64,000 nt of DNA, from positions 935,744 to 999,743 of the forward strand of contig SLTK01000009.1 of the NCBI GenBank assembly GCA_004347695.1, in the 5' to 3' direction. Position numbers and translations under genes: made by a program. Within the stretch, counting starts at the first letter, position 1. Each line of letters starts with the position of its first letter. The notes beneath the pieces were generated by a model that saw nothing but the letters and a program-made list of their open reading frames with translations, was not told where the DNA came from and searched no databases. Source of the DNA: Chloroflexota bacterium. GTDB lineage: Bacteria > Chloroflexota > Anaerolineae > Anaerolineales > Anaerolineaceae. Shown here in pieces: positions 9,000 through 18,757 of this stretch.

Positions 9000-10142
9000 T
9001 TAATTTGTCTCGACTGTACAAACCTGACCGGCGGCTCCTGCCCGGAGAGATAACGCAGATAAGAGAGGCGTAACCAGTGGCCGGGGTGGAATTGGGGTGA
9101 TGTGTAAATCCAGCGTGGGTCCGGAACCGGGCTCCGCGAAGGCAGACGAAACCCTGGTTGAGGAATCCCATGACGTAAAGATACCAGTCAGCCCTGCGCT
9201 GCCTGCGGTAGGAACAGGCGTGGGTGCAATTGTCGGAGTAAAGGCTGCAGTAGTGGGCGTCGTCGCATTGACGGCCGGTTTGGTTGGTTTGGGGTTTTTG
9301 GGGGTTTCGGTCGGCACATTGTTCGTAGGCGAGGGCATTTCCGGCGTTGGTGTTGGCGCCAGGGTGGTTGGCATGGGCGTTTCGGGTGTAGCCGTCGGTA
9401 CCGGGTCTGTTGGCTTTGGCGGTTTCGGTTTATCCGTTGGCACTACATTCGTTGGCTTTGGAGTTTTTAGCGCTGCAGTGGGCTTATGGGGGTTCAACGT
9501 AACGGTTGGCGCCTGGGTCGTGGGCTGAGGTGATTTTGGTGTAGCCGTAGGCGCCACGGTTGTCGAGTTCGGAGTTACTGGCGTGGCGGTCGGTGCGGTT
9601 GCAGTTGACGTAAGCCTTGTGGCGGTTGGAGCAAGCGATGTCGGCGGTTTATGGGTCGCGGTGGGCTGCAGATTTGTCGGGAGACCGGTAGGCGGCGGTG
9701 ATACCATACGTGTCGGCGTGGGATGTGAATTTGTTGGTTCTGCCGGAGTCAAACCGGGGGTTGGGAAAACCGTTGCAGCCAATCCCGTTGCGATCGCTTC
9801 CGGACCACCTCGCTGGGTAGGGATAAATAGACCCACCGCCAGCGGCGTTTTACTAAAAGCCCGATCCGGATTGAGAAATATATTATCCCGCCATAAATCA
9901 TCCAAAATTCCAGGCAAAATAGGTGCCAGTAGTGGGGCCTCATCAAAAGAGTAATCGGCTGAAGATTTGGATAAAACCTGCACGCCGAAAAACACGTGAT
10001 CTCTGCCTGGCATGGTCAGAAATGCCAGCATCAGAATACCTATCACAGCGGTTATAAAAAGGAGAAGGATTACCAGCCCCAGATAGCGCCGCGCCCGCTG
10101 AGATGCAGTATCGGGTACTTCAATCTCTGGAGCAGGGCTCAT
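9000..10142 (-). CDS. Membrane protein with Pro/Thr-rich 14-residue repeats
   Basis: No family is recognised. After a short cytoplasmic stretch there is one transmembrane helix at about residues 23-43, then about 80 residues of possible folded sequence. A long low-complexity region follows, built from roughly eight degenerate 14-residue units of the type xPTxTPxxPxPTxx. Such linkers span or anchor at the cell surface in this group. The ATG at 10142 has an AAGGA site; a TTG at 10163 is possible. The start overlaps the end of the HD-GYP gene, so the two are translationally coupled. Confidence 0.7.
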   Translation of the reverse strand: MSPAPEIEVPDTASQRARRYLGLVILLLFITAVIGILMLAFLTMPGRDHVFFGVQVLSKSSADYSFDEAPLLAPILPGILDDLWRDNIFLNPDRAFSKTPLAVGLFIPTQRGGPEAIATGLAATVFPTPGLTPAEPTNSHPTPTRMVSPPPTGLPTNLQPTATHKPPTSLAPTATRLTSTATAPTATPVTPNSTTVAPTATPKSPQPTTQAPTVTLNPHKPTAALKTPKPTNVVPTDKPKPPKPTDPVPTATPETPMPTTLAPTPTPEMPSPTNNVPTETPKNPKPTKPAVNATTPTTAAFTPTIAPTPVPTAGSAGLTGIFTSWDSSTRVSSAFAEPGSGPTLDLHITPIPPRPLVTPLLSALSLRAGAAGQVCTVETN

Positions 10143-11958
10143 AGATTCCTTCACGCTTATCAACGTCTGGCGGGCAAATGGGTTTTACCAGACCAGGATA
10201 GGACTTCTTAATGACATCCCAGAAGACATCAACGACCTGCGGGTCGAACATTTTTCCACGCTGATCGAAAAGATACGCAATAACTTCCTCAGGGGACATG
10301 GCACGCCGGTATGGCCTATCTGAGGTCATGGCATCCCACACATCAACCACAGAGAATATGCGCGCCGCCAGCGGAATCTCTTCCTCCTTCAGCCCGCGGG
10401 GATAACCGCTGCCATCCCAGCGCTCATGATGCGAGTAGGGAATATCCAATGCGGGTCGCAGATATTCGATCGGGTACAGTACATCATGCGCCACTTTAGG
10501 GTGCGACCGCATAATGACCAACTCTGCGGGCGTCAATTTGCCCGGTTTCTTTAAGATCTGATCTGGGACGCTCATTTTGCCAATGTCATGCAGCAACGCT
10601 CCGCGCCGCACCTGCACGATTTCTTCCTCGGAAAGATTATATTGACGGGTCACTTCGAGGGTTAATTCAGTGACACGCCGGGTATGACCTTCCGTGTCAT
10701 GGTCGCGCTGGTCGAGCATAGTCGCCCACCCGGTAATGGTTTCATCGTACGCCCGGATCAGATCCAGCCGTGACTGGTTAAGATTGGCGACCATTATGTT
10801 GAACGTCTCCGTCAGATACGCTACCTCATCGTTCCCGCCAGAAGGCAGGCGGACGTTCAAATTACCCGATGCCACTTGCGATGAGGCCACCACCAGGTTC
10901 TTCAATGGATAGGTGATGCGGTCGGCGATTTCCACACCGACCACAAAAACCAGGAGAATCAACAGAGTGACCAGGCCACCTACTTGAACTCTGGTCAGCG
11001 TGCTGGTAGTTACCCAGTAGTTATTGATCATCGATGCGCCAAGCAAGCCAATCACATTACTATTGCGTATCTGCCAGACGCCTATAAGCTCGGTGTATTT
11101 CAAATCCAGAATGTCGAATGTTCGCTGACCACTCTGCTGGCGTTTGAGGCTCGAGGTGTCTTTACCCGCAATGATTTCTCCAGCCAGTTCTGCCGGTAAA
11201 GATTGCGGCGCAGACAGGGTGGTCGCCAGGATCTTACCGGAGGTGTCGTATAACGTCACCTGCGCCAAAATTTCCTCACGCAGTTGAACTACGATGCTGT
11301 GCAGTGATTTACCTACCAGCGTAACGCCTGCCAATTGCTGCTGAGAATCCCGTAACGGTCCGGAAACATATAAATAGTAGTCGTTGTCGTGATAGGCTAT
11401 GCCGCTGAATTTATCGCCAATCTCATCCTGCTCACCGGCCAATACCCGCTTCACAAAGGGAAGCGCAGCAAAATCAGTTCCGTTCCCGTTCTCCATTAAA
11501 TAATTGGCAAAAGGTACCCCTCGTTCTTTATGCAATTCAAGCACCACCTCCCCGGTCTCATCCAGGATGATCACCTGCTCCTCACCCTGGGCGGCGGCAA
11601 TGCTGACCGCCAGGTCGCTTAAACGCTGCAAATCACGAGCTTTAACCGCACTGTTCATGCCTTCAGTAAAGGAAAGCATCCGCAGGGTTTTTAACAAGCG
11701 GTTTTCCTCTCGCACCATCCACTCGGAACTTAGTTTTTCGGTCTCGATCAACTGGTTGGAAAGCCGTTCATCCGTGGTATCGAATACGATGCGCATGACC
11801 ACGTATGCTGCCCCTATCGCCAGGCCGATTGCCAACAGCAGGTAAGGCACGGTGATCTTTACGCGCAGCGGAATACGTACACGAGCTTTCGAGGCGATTT
11901 TTGCGTTGTGAGGAGGGGCAGTAGTGTCAGCCGTCATGGAAGTTCCCACTTTGTACAT
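10120..11958 (-). CDS. Membrane sensor with HAMP and HD-GYP domains
   Basis: This 612-residue protein is a likely cyclic-di-GMP phosphodiesterase. One transmembrane helix lies at about 33-58, an extracytoplasmic Cache-like sensor at about 60-310 and a second helix at about 320-340. HAMP follows, then an HD-GYP domain with LLHDIGK, SHHERWDGSGYP and DVWDAMTSDRPYR. The catalytic His-Asp pair and the GYP signature are intact. An internal ATG at 11937 is an alternative start; neither has a strong ribosome-binding site. It is followed by the Pro/Thr-repeat gene with a short overlap. Confidence 0.9.
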   Translation of the reverse strand: MYKVGTSMTADTTAPPHNAKIASKARVRIPLRVKITVPYLLLAIGLAIGAAYVVMRIVFDTTDERLSNQLIETEKLSSEWMVREENRLLKTLRMLSFTEGMNSAVKARDLQRLSDLAVSIAAAQGEEQVIILDETGEVVLELHKERGVPFANYLMENGNGTDFAALPFVKRVLAGEQDEIGDKFSGIAYHDNDYYLYVSGPLRDSQQQLAGVTLVGKSLHSIVVQLREEILAQVTLYDTSGKILATTLSAPQSLPAELAGEIIAGKDTSSLKRQQSGQRTFDILDLKYTELIGVWQIRNSNVIGLLGASMINNYWVTTSTLTRVQVGGLVTLLILLVFVVGVEIADRITYPLKNLVVASSQVASGNLNVRLPSGGNDEVAYLTETFNIMVANLNQSRLDLIRAYDETITGWATMLDQRDHDTEGHTRRVTELTLEVTRQYNLSEEEIVQVRRGALLHDIGKMSVPDQILKKPGKLTPAELVIMRSHPKVAHDVLYPIEYLRPALDIPYSHHERWDGSGYPRGLKEEEIPLAARIFSVVDVWDAMTSDRPYRRAMSPEEVIAYLFDQRGKMFDPQVVDVFWDVIKKSYPGLVKPICPPDVDKREGIYEPCSRD

Positions 11959-12052
11959 GAAACTGGTAAACTAGTTTTTATTGTGCAACTTTCAGGCCAC
12001 CCACAGGTAACAGGCAACGATTCGCCGAAATTCGAGAATACGAGAGCTTAAA

Positions 12053-13138
12053 ATGCCCCCTTACCATGCAATCGAATGGAAAAATAACAGCCTGACCCTT
12101 TTGGATCAGCGCCTTCTACCCCATGAGACGGTTTATGTCACCCTGCAGGATGTGAGCCAGGTCGTCTCAGCGATCAAGGATATGACCATCCGCGGCGCCC
12201 CGGCCATCGGCGCGGCTGCGGCTTACGGGTTGGCACTCGAGGCAGGGAAACCCTTCCGCGATCTACATGAAATACTGGATGCCGTCGATCAAGCTGGAAA
12301 ACGGCTAATGGCTGCTCGTCCAACAGCGGTGAACCTGGCCTGGGCGGTTCAGCGAGTTTTGAAAGCCGCTCATTCCCCCATTTCGCCGGATGTTGACGCT
12401 GTGCGTCGTGCGGTCATCGCCGAAGCGCATACGATCGCAAATGAAGAGGTTCAAAATAATATACAGATCGGACAGAATGCTTTGCCGTTATGGCCAGAAA
12501 CCGTTACTTTTTTACACCATTGCAATACCGGCGCGCTGGCAACCGTGGATTATGGTACAGCTTTGGGCGTCATCCGCGCCGCGCATGAACACGGCAAGAA
12601 AGTAATGGTTTATGTCGATGAAACCCGTCCCCGTTTGCAAGGTGCCCGCCTGACCGCCTGGGAGCTAGAGCAGCTTGGCATCCCATACAAGATCATTGCT
12701 GATGGCGCATCCGGACATGTGCTCAGGCACTGCGGCGTCGACGCTGTGACGGTCGGTTGTGACCGGATTGCAGCCAACGGCGACACGGCCAATAAAATTG
12801 GCACTTACAATCTGGCGATTGTCGCCAGGGCCCACCGGGTGCCATTTTATATCGTCGGTCCGACCTCGACGATTGACCTCAATACGCCAGACGGCGCCGC
12901 TATTCCCATCGAGGAACGCAGTGCTGAGGAAATCACAAAGATTGGAAATGAATGGATCGCCCCCAAAGGTGCGCCCGCCTACAATCCAGCCTTCGATATC
13001 ACCCCGGCAGAATACATTTCGGCAATCATCACTGAACAGGGAATTGCTTACCCGCCCTTTGCCCGTTCCCTGCCTGAAATGGTCGCAAAAGCCCAGAATG
13101 CACGCAGCGCAAACGTGGGACGGGATTTGGCGCGCTAG
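12053..13138 (+). CDS. mtnA: S-methyl-5-thioribose-1-phosphate isomerase
   Basis: MtnA converts methylthioribose-1-phosphate to methylthioribulose-1-phosphate in methionine salvage. The 361-residue protein has TIRGAPAIGAAAAYG near residue 45, the catalytic Cys157 in HHCNTGALAT and the catalytic Asp237 in GCDRIAANGD. No other salvage gene is next to it. The last four bases overlap the convergent gene on the minus strand. Confidence 0.95.
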   Translation: MPPYHAIEWKNNSLTLLDQRLLPHETVYVTLQDVSQVVSAIKDMTIRGAPAIGAAAAYGLALEAGKPFRDLHEILDAVDQAGKRLMAARPTAVNLAWAVQRVLKAAHSPISPDVDAVRRAVIAEAHTIANEEVQNNIQIGQNALPLWPETVTFLHHCNTGALATVDYGTALGVIRAAHEHGKKVMVYVDETRPRLQGARLTAWELEQLGIPYKIIADGASGHVLRHCGVDAVTVGCDRIAANGDTANKIGTYNLAIVARAHRVPFYIVGPTSTIDLNTPDGAAIPIEERSAEEITKIGNEWIAPKGAPAYNPAFDITPAEYISAIITEQGIAYPPFARSLPEMVAKAQNARSANVGRDLAR

Positions 13139-13590
13139 GCTGCCCGCCCAGCTTTGAGTTTCGCCTGCAAAGCTCGCAGATCATCAAACTTTCCGGCCGC
13201 GGCTAATTTGGCCTGCTCAGGCCAGGTTGCAGGGTTGGCAATGCGGTTGCCAGCAGCAGTTAACATGCGTTTAAGCTCGTCCGGGGTGGCCTTTGCCAAC
13301 TGCTCCAGGCGGTGGATGCCAGCAGCTTTGAGCACACCCGCAATCCTCGGGCCAATGCCCTCGATCACGGTCAGGTCATCTGGAGCGGGCAGGTTGCCAG
13401 TTGGCATCGTCTCCGGCAAAAGGATAGCGCTAACCGGCGTTTTATCATTTTTCACCACAGGCGGCGGGAGATGCACACCATATGTTGGCCAGCGCCGGCT
13501 GCGCAGGATGAGGGCTAGAATACCAGCCAGGAAGATAATCAGCGCTGTGAAAGCGCCGTAGGGGACGTTCGAGCGGGAATCTTCAGTCAT
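13135..13590 (-). CDS. Small membrane protein with helix-hairpin-helix domain
   Basis: The protein has 151 residues. A transmembrane helix at about 12-31 is followed by a linker and a helix-hairpin-helix region beginning DDLTVIEGIGPRIAGVLKAAG, which resembles DNA-binding HhH repeats of ligase or polymerase type. Proteins with this TM-plus-HhH layout are common but functionally undefined. It is convergent with mtnA and overlaps it by 4 bp. Confidence 0.75.
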   Translation of the reverse strand: MTEDSRSNVPYGAFTALIIFLAGILALILRSRRWPTYGVHLPPPVVKNDKTPVSAILLPETMPTGNLPAPDDLTVIEGIGPRIAGVLKAAGIHRLEQLAKATPDELKRMLTAAGNRIANPATWPEQAKLAAAGKFDDLRALQAKLKAGRAA

Positions 13591-13708
13591 ATTGGACGCT
13601 CCTTTTGTAATACTTCCATTATAGTGAAGAATACGCCGTACGGGTTAAGGAGTTAATACCCCCTCCGACCTCCCCATTTTCTACAAAAATATGGGGGGCG
13701 CAAATCCC

Positions 13709-13723
13709 CGTGGCACCTGGCAC
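13709..13723. repeat. Left arm of a 15-bp inverted repeat around the GGDEF gene
   Basis: CGTGGCACCTGGCAC here is the exact reverse complement of 15508-15522. The two arms lie just outside the TPR-GGDEF gene. The arm lies 15 bases past the gene's stop codon. Confidence 0.7.
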
Positions 13724-13738
13724 ATGACCCAGCGTTTT

Positions 13739-15451
13739 TTATCCCACCTCGAACGCCGTCACTCGATTGCGTCCGCCCTGCTTGGAGGTATACAACGCCT
13801 TATCCGCGCGCTGCAAGAGCACCTCCAACGAGATGTCCGTCGTGTCATAGCTGCTCGAAACTCCCACGCTCAAGCTGACCGGCATATCCATTTCCCCCAT
13901 TTTTTCGACCGTTTGCGCCACCGCGGCTCGCAGGCGTTCCGTCATGCGCCGCGCCCCCTCCTGGCCGGTCTCCGGGAGCAGTACAACAAATTCGTCGCCG
14001 CCGTAACGGCCAAGAATATCGGAACGGCGCAGCACACTCTGCATACGGCGCGCAATATTGGTGAGCACCTGGTCCCCGGCGGCATGACCGAAGGTGTCAT
14101 TGATGTGCTTGAAATTGTCGACATCGATCATCACCACTGAAAGTGGACGGCTGTATCGCCGTGCCTGGTAAACGGCACGTTCGGCCAGCTCCAGGAAATA
14201 GCGGCGATTGGCCAGTCCGGTCAGCGTGTCGATAGTCGCAAGACGTTCCAGTGCGGTTTGAGCCTGCTTGCGCTCATCCACCTCGCGTTGCAATTCGACG
14301 TTGCGCAACTGGTAAATTTCAGCGTCCTTGCGGGCGTTCTCCACCTGGTGAACGATTTCGATGGTCTTCAGGCGGCGATCCGATTCTTCGTCAAAAAGCA
14401 GTCGTTCATTGCGATAGAACTCTTCGAAGTGTTCCAAAGCGGCCGGCGAATCCCCCATTTGTTTATAAACACCGCTCAACTCGGCATGGCACCGGACAAT
14501 CTCACGCTTGGCGCCGCTCTCCTCGGCGGCCTCGAAGGCGCGCTGCAGGTATGTAAGCGCCATTTCCATGCGTCCTTCACGGGCATGCAAGGTGCCAATC
14601 CGCCGCAGGGCGCGCGCCACTTCCTGCCGCCTGTCGATCTTTTGCGAAACCTCAGCGGTAAGCTGCAGGAAATTAAGCGCCTGAGTGTAATCGCCCATCT
14701 CCAGGTACAAATCCCCAATCGAACTGAGCGCCTCGGCCTCACCGGGGTGATACTCGATTTCCTGGTACATTTCTATGCTGCGCAGCCCGTGAGTGCCGGC
14801 TGCCTTGTCCTGACCGGTCATGCGCAGTGCATTGCACAGGTTGTCGTGGATTTCCGCCTCAAGGCGGCGATTGGTAGTCACCCGCGCCAGGTCAAGCGCC
14901 AGTTCCAGGTGGGTGAGCGCTTTGGGAGCATCGTCCAGGAGCAGATACAGGCGGCCAACGTTCGAGCGAGTGGCTGCTTCACCTGTCTGATCACCCAGGT
15001 TGTTATAGATCGTCAACGCATGCAGCAAGTGCTGTAATGCCTCGGGGTAGGCGCCCATGACCAGGTAACCACCACCCAGGCCGTTGAGCGCGGTGGCAAT
15101 CAACACGTCATCAGCACCAGGGGCAAAACATTCCAACGCCTTGAGAAACGCCGGAATGGCCTGATCGTAGGCTTCCAACTGGATACTCGCGCTACCTTCC
15201 AGGAGCAAGGCGCGCCCAAGCGTTCGCCGACCTTCTACGCTTCCCGAATATTCAGCCAGATTCAGGTCTGCGAGCTTGCCCTTGACTGCGTTTTCGCCCA
15301 GCATGGTCAATGCCTGGCGCGCCAACGATAGCGCGTGCTGCGGGTCTGAGCCTGAAAACAGTTCGGCGGTACGCAGATAAGCATCCACCTTTTGCGCCAG
15401 GGCTTCCTGGCTTAATGGTCCGGTACGAGTTATGGGCGAAGGTTGATACAC
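13739..15451 (-). CDS. TPR-repeat diguanylate cyclase (GGDEF)
   Basis: About ten tetratricopeptide repeats span residues 20-370, a short coiled coil follows, and the C-terminal GGDEF domain ends the protein. The active-site loop is RYGGDEFVVLLPE and the substrate region includes DVDNFKHINDTFGH, so cyclic-di-GMP synthesis is likely. The frame is open to 15544, but the extra 31 codons fall in repeat DNA. The GTG at 15451, with AAGGGA six bases upstream, is a better start. No transmembrane segment is seen, so the TPRs are probably a cytoplasmic sensing surface. Confidence 0.88.
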   Translation of the reverse strand: MYQPSPITRTGPLSQEALAQKVDAYLRTAELFSGSDPQHALSLARQALTMLGENAVKGKLADLNLAEYSGSVEGRRTLGRALLLEGSASIQLEAYDQAIPAFLKALECFAPGADDVLIATALNGLGGGYLVMGAYPEALQHLLHALTIYNNLGDQTGEAATRSNVGRLYLLLDDAPKALTHLELALDLARVTTNRRLEAEIHDNLCNALRMTGQDKAAGTHGLRSIEMYQEIEYHPGEAEALSSIGDLYLEMGDYTQALNFLQLTAEVSQKIDRRQEVARALRRIGTLHAREGRMEMALTYLQRAFEAAEESGAKREIVRCHAELSGVYKQMGDSPAALEHFEEFYRNERLLFDEESDRRLKTIEIVHQVENARKDAEIYQLRNVELQREVDERKQAQTALERLATIDTLTGLANRRYFLELAERAVYQARRYSRPLSVVMIDVDNFKHINDTFGHAAGDQVLTNIARRMQSVLRRSDILGRYGGDEFVVLLPETGQEGARRMTERLRAAVAQTVEKMGEMDMPVSLSVGVSSSYDTTDISLEVLLQRADKALYTSKQGGRNRVTAFEVG

Positions 15452-15507
15452 GGGGTTTCCCTTGATATCCCATTTCTGTTGCAACTTTGATACCGGGACA
15501 GGAGCAC

Positions 15508-15522
15508 GTGCCAGGTGCCACG
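15508..15522. repeat. Right arm of the 15-bp inverted repeat
   Basis: GTGCCAGGTGCCACG is the exact complement of the arm at 13709-13723, about 1.8 kb away. It continues into degenerate GGTGCCACGATGCCACG copies, which suggests a dispersed repeat family. Confidence 0.7.
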
Positions 15523-15563
15523 GTGCCACGATGCCACGTGTCACGGCGGAGCACTGGCGGTCA

Positions 15564-15593
15564 CTGAGCTTGTCGAAGTGTCGACAGGCTCAG
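15564..15593. repeat. Dispersed palindrome (TGAGCTTGTCGA type)
   Basis: CTGAGC-TTGTCGA faces TCGACA-GGCTCAG in an almost perfect hairpin. This core resembles a short palindrome that occurs between genes in many bacterial genomes. No function can be read here; no T run follows, so a terminator is unlikely. Confidence 0.55.
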
Positions 15594-15915
15594 CCAGCGG
15601 TGAAACCTGCAAAAATTGGGGCAAGTCTGGCGACGCGCGGATGGGCGGGCTGCGTTAAAATGGGGTATTCGTTTTCGTTTTTAAAATAAATAGAAACGAA
15701 TATGGGTTTTATCGGGCAGTGTAGTAACAGGACACTATTGCTGTGGTCCGGCACGGCGCGTGCACTGTAGGTATTGACCGGAATGACAGGTTGTTAAAAT
15801 CCATGGGTAACAACGAAATTATAGAACATATATTCTTTTTGTCGAGGTGGAAAATGAGCGGGATTAGGAAATGATATTCGAATGACATATATTTACATCG
15901 CAAAGGAGTTCAATT

Positions 15916-16950
15916 TTGCGAATATTACATAAGCAATTTTCACGGATTAGACATATATTGGGAACACCTCGGTGGATAAACAATAATGTTATTCAGGCTT
16001 TCATTATTGGGTTAGCGGGATTTTTATTATCTTTCAGCTTATTACACATGCGTGGCTATCAAGCTGGAGATTTCCAATGGGCAATCAGGGGTGGACAAGC
16101 ATTGCTCGATGGCGAAAATCCATACTTGGCAATCAGCCCTGCTCCAATTTATCCGTTAGGAACTCCATTTTTCTACCCACTTCCAGCTGCTGTTGTTGGA
16201 TTTGTTTTTATTTTTATGGACTCCTATTTGGCTGGAGCTCTATTTTTTGGATTATCGACAACTCTTTTAGCATATGGCATCCTAAAAAATGGTGAGAGAT
16301 GGAGATTACTTTTATTCCTTTCTCCATCATTCGTTGTAGCATCATATGTCGCTCAATGGTCTCCTCTCCTTTTAGCAGGAGCGTTTATTCCAATAATGCA
16401 GATTTTTATGGTTTGCAAACCTACAATTGGCCTTGCCTCATTTTTATATAGGCCTTCAAAGGTGGGAATTGGATTGGCTGTACTTGCTGGTTTATTATCT
16501 TTAATAATTATGCCCGACTGGCCGTTCTGGTTTATTGGTGCTTCTCGAAATCAATTAATTCGTCATCTAATACCATTAATCATCATGCCATTTTTGCTTT
16601 TGGGTTTCCTCTCAATTAGGTCCCGTGAAGGACGGGTTTTTTCAATTATGACTTTGATCCCACAAAGTATTTTTTTTTATGATCAGCTATATTTGTGGCT
16701 GATACCTAAATCAAAACAACAAATGGTATTCCTCACAATATCGAGCTGGGTAAGTTTTGGCATTTGGGCCGCGGTTTATGTTTGGAAGCCAATGGAAGTG
16801 CACGTGATTTCTGCATTACCATATATTATCGTCGGTTTTTTTGTCCCTGCACTTATGATCTTTCGTTGGCATCTTGTCCAGAAAATTTATTGCTTTGTTA
16901 TGTCAGGGCAATATCGCAAGTTATTTTCTAAAACTAAACGACGAGAATAG
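15916..16950 (+). CDS. Polytopic membrane protein, GT87/DUF2029-like
   Basis: The 344-residue protein has roughly ten transmembrane helices. An early extracytoplasmic loop holds GDFQWAIRGGQALLDGENPY, the style of GT-C mannosyltransferases of the GT87 group, in which an early Asp is catalytic. It starts at TTG with AAAGGAG seven bases upstream. Base composition is strikingly AT-rich compared with all neighbours except the next gene. Function as a polyprenyl-phosphate sugar transferase is inferred from layout only. Confidence 0.6.
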   Translation: MRILHKQFSRIRHILGTPRWINNNVIQAFIIGLAGFLLSFSLLHMRGYQAGDFQWAIRGGQALLDGENPYLAISPAPIYPLGTPFFYPLPAAVVGFVFIFMDSYLAGALFFGLSTTLLAYGILKNGERWRLLLFLSPSFVVASYVAQWSPLLLAGAFIPIMQIFMVCKPTIGLASFLYRPSKVGIGLAVLAGLLSLIIMPDWPFWFIGASRNQLIRHLIPLIIMPFLLLGFLSIRSREGRVFSIMTLIPQSIFFYDQLYLWLIPKSKQQMVFLTISSWVSFGIWAAVYVWKPMEVHVISALPYIIVGFFVPALMIFRWHLVQKIYCFVMSGQYRKLFSKTKRRE

Positions 16951-17044
16951 TTCCGGAACTACTAAGTGATCTCGGAATCTCAATATCTGATTTAATTTGG
17001 CATTACAATGGATATCATGAAAATAATAATATGTTGGGGGATAT

Positions 17045-18652
17045 ATGCAAAGAAATAATAAAGAGAAAATATTTATTTATTCGGCCTTTTTCGCAATTTT
17101 CACTTTAGGTATTTCATTGAGGTTATCTTTAATATCTTCTTCCAAATTTCCAATCAATGATGGTGGGTTGTTTTATCAAATGACATTGGAGTTGATCGAA
17201 AACAGTTTTCGATTGCCTTCATTCACAGCGTACAATCATTTAAATATTCCATACGCTTATCCTCCGCTTGGTTTCTACGTTGCAGGACTTCTAAATAATA
17301 CCTTTAACATAGATTTGTTACAGATTTTTATCTGGCTGCCATTTATATTTAATTTATGCGCTATTCCGATTATTTTCCTGTTGGCAAACAATCTGCTTAA
17401 GAACAATTACGCCGCTTTAATGGCCACTGCTTTTTGGACTTTTGCATCGCCATCATTTGAGTGGCTGCTGATGGGAGGAGGGGTCACACGTTCCCTGGCT
17501 TATACCGCCTCTTTTGCTAGTTTATACTTATTTAGTGAATTTCAAAAAGGAACCTCCCAAAAGTTATTGCTCTATTCAATCATCTTGGGTGGAATAACGG
17601 GTTTATCCCATATTGAAATTTTCTTTGTTAATACAATATCGGTCTTATGTCTTTGGTATTTTAATCATCAAGTTTCGGAAAAACGATCTTTTAAAACCAT
17701 CGTTGCCTATTTTTTAGGGTGTATTTTAGTAATGTCGCCCTATTTGATTACAGTGGCATTGAAACATGAGATCCAGCCGTTGCTAGCGGGTTTTATGACG
17801 GGGGGTTATTCCTTCTTTTCATCCTTTTTTAGTCTTGTAATTTTCAGTTTTGCTGGCGAAAGATATTTAGCAATCACCAGTTTTTTGTGTGTCATTGGAA
17901 TTACCTACCAGATAATTCGTAAAAGATATTTTTTTGTGGTTTGGTTTTTTCTTATTCTCTTTTTGGATGTTCGGAGCGTACATCGCAGCCTGATTTTTCC
18001 GGTGGCATTGTTAGCATCTGTTACGATTATTGAAATTATTGCTCCGATTCTTAACAGACCGTTTTTTCAAGTTAGGCAATTTTTGGGGGATCAAAAAGCT
18101 CCTACGGCCAAGGTTGCCCCAAAACAAACAACTATATATGGAATCGTCTTTATCCCGATTATTTTTATTCATATTCTATTCTTGTCATACCTTCAGTTGT
18201 TCGAAAGTAAAATCATTATTCGAGCATTAACAAATTCAGAGCTGAATGCTTTCCGTTGGGTTGAGCAAAATACCAGTATTAATTCCAGGTTTTTAATCCT
18301 CAAACCGTCAAACGGATGGGAATTGGATAATGTTTCAGAATGGTTTCCTGCAATAACCAAGAGACAAAGCCTTACGACAGTTCAAGGGACGGAGTGGCTG
18401 CCAGATAATTATTTTGAGCAAGCCAAAACTCGCTATAACCAGGTTAAGAATTGCATAGCCACGAATAGAAACTGTATTGATCAGGTTGTTGATAGTTATT
18501 CGGCAACTGCTGATTACTTATGGATATCCATTTCTAATTGCAGTAATGAGTCATCTTGGTGCGGAATTGATTTTTATAAAGACATCGAAAAAATATCAGC
18601 TTTCCGGAATGTGTTTCAGAATGACGAGGTGGTAATTCTGGCTAAAAACTAG
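17045..18652 (+). CDS. Polytopic membrane protein, GT-C glycosyltransferase-like
   Basis: The protein has 535 residues and about ten to eleven helices. The N-terminal helix is followed by a loop with INDGGLFYQM, similar in position to the catalytic Asp loop of GT-C enzymes. A later loop has YNHLNIPYAYPPLGFY. The C-terminal 140 residues are soluble, hold four Cys in the CIATNRNCID and NCSNESSWCG segments, and probably face outside. It shares the AT-rich composition of the gene before it, and the pair looks like a transferred island for surface polysaccharide. Confidence 0.6.
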   Translation: MQRNNKEKIFIYSAFFAIFTLGISLRLSLISSSKFPINDGGLFYQMTLELIENSFRLPSFTAYNHLNIPYAYPPLGFYVAGLLNNTFNIDLLQIFIWLPFIFNLCAIPIIFLLANNLLKNNYAALMATAFWTFASPSFEWLLMGGGVTRSLAYTASFASLYLFSEFQKGTSQKLLLYSIILGGITGLSHIEIFFVNTISVLCLWYFNHQVSEKRSFKTIVAYFLGCILVMSPYLITVALKHEIQPLLAGFMTGGYSFFSSFFSLVIFSFAGERYLAITSFLCVIGITYQIIRKRYFFVVWFFLILFLDVRSVHRSLIFPVALLASVTIIEIIAPILNRPFFQVRQFLGDQKAPTAKVAPKQTTIYGIVFIPIIFIHILFLSYLQLFESKIIIRALTNSELNAFRWVEQNTSINSRFLILKPSNGWELDNVSEWFPAITKRQSLTTVQGTEWLPDNYFEQAKTRYNQVKNCIATNRNCIDQVVDSYSATADYLWISISNCSNESSWCGIDFYKDIEKISAFRNVFQNDEVVILAKN

Positions 18653-18757
18653 TTTATTATTCTGCCCTTCGAAATCCACACTGCCTAATTCAGATATTTA
18701 TCTTCTGCTGCGGACGGTCTGGGCAGTGTTACGCGGCAAGGGTGCGTTTTAATCCGG

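Larger units (their letters stand above)
15452..15915. other. Repeat-bearing intergenic region
   Basis: About 460 bases hold no credible gene. It contains the right arm of the GGDEF-flanking inverted repeat, short GTGCCA(C) iterations at 15508-15545, a dispersed palindrome at 15564-15593, and an increasingly AT-rich stretch that leads into the island at 15916. Confidence 0.6.

Noticed and set aside
15564..15593. Transcription terminator
   Set aside because: No T run follows on either strand, and the palindrome matches a dispersed repeat type.
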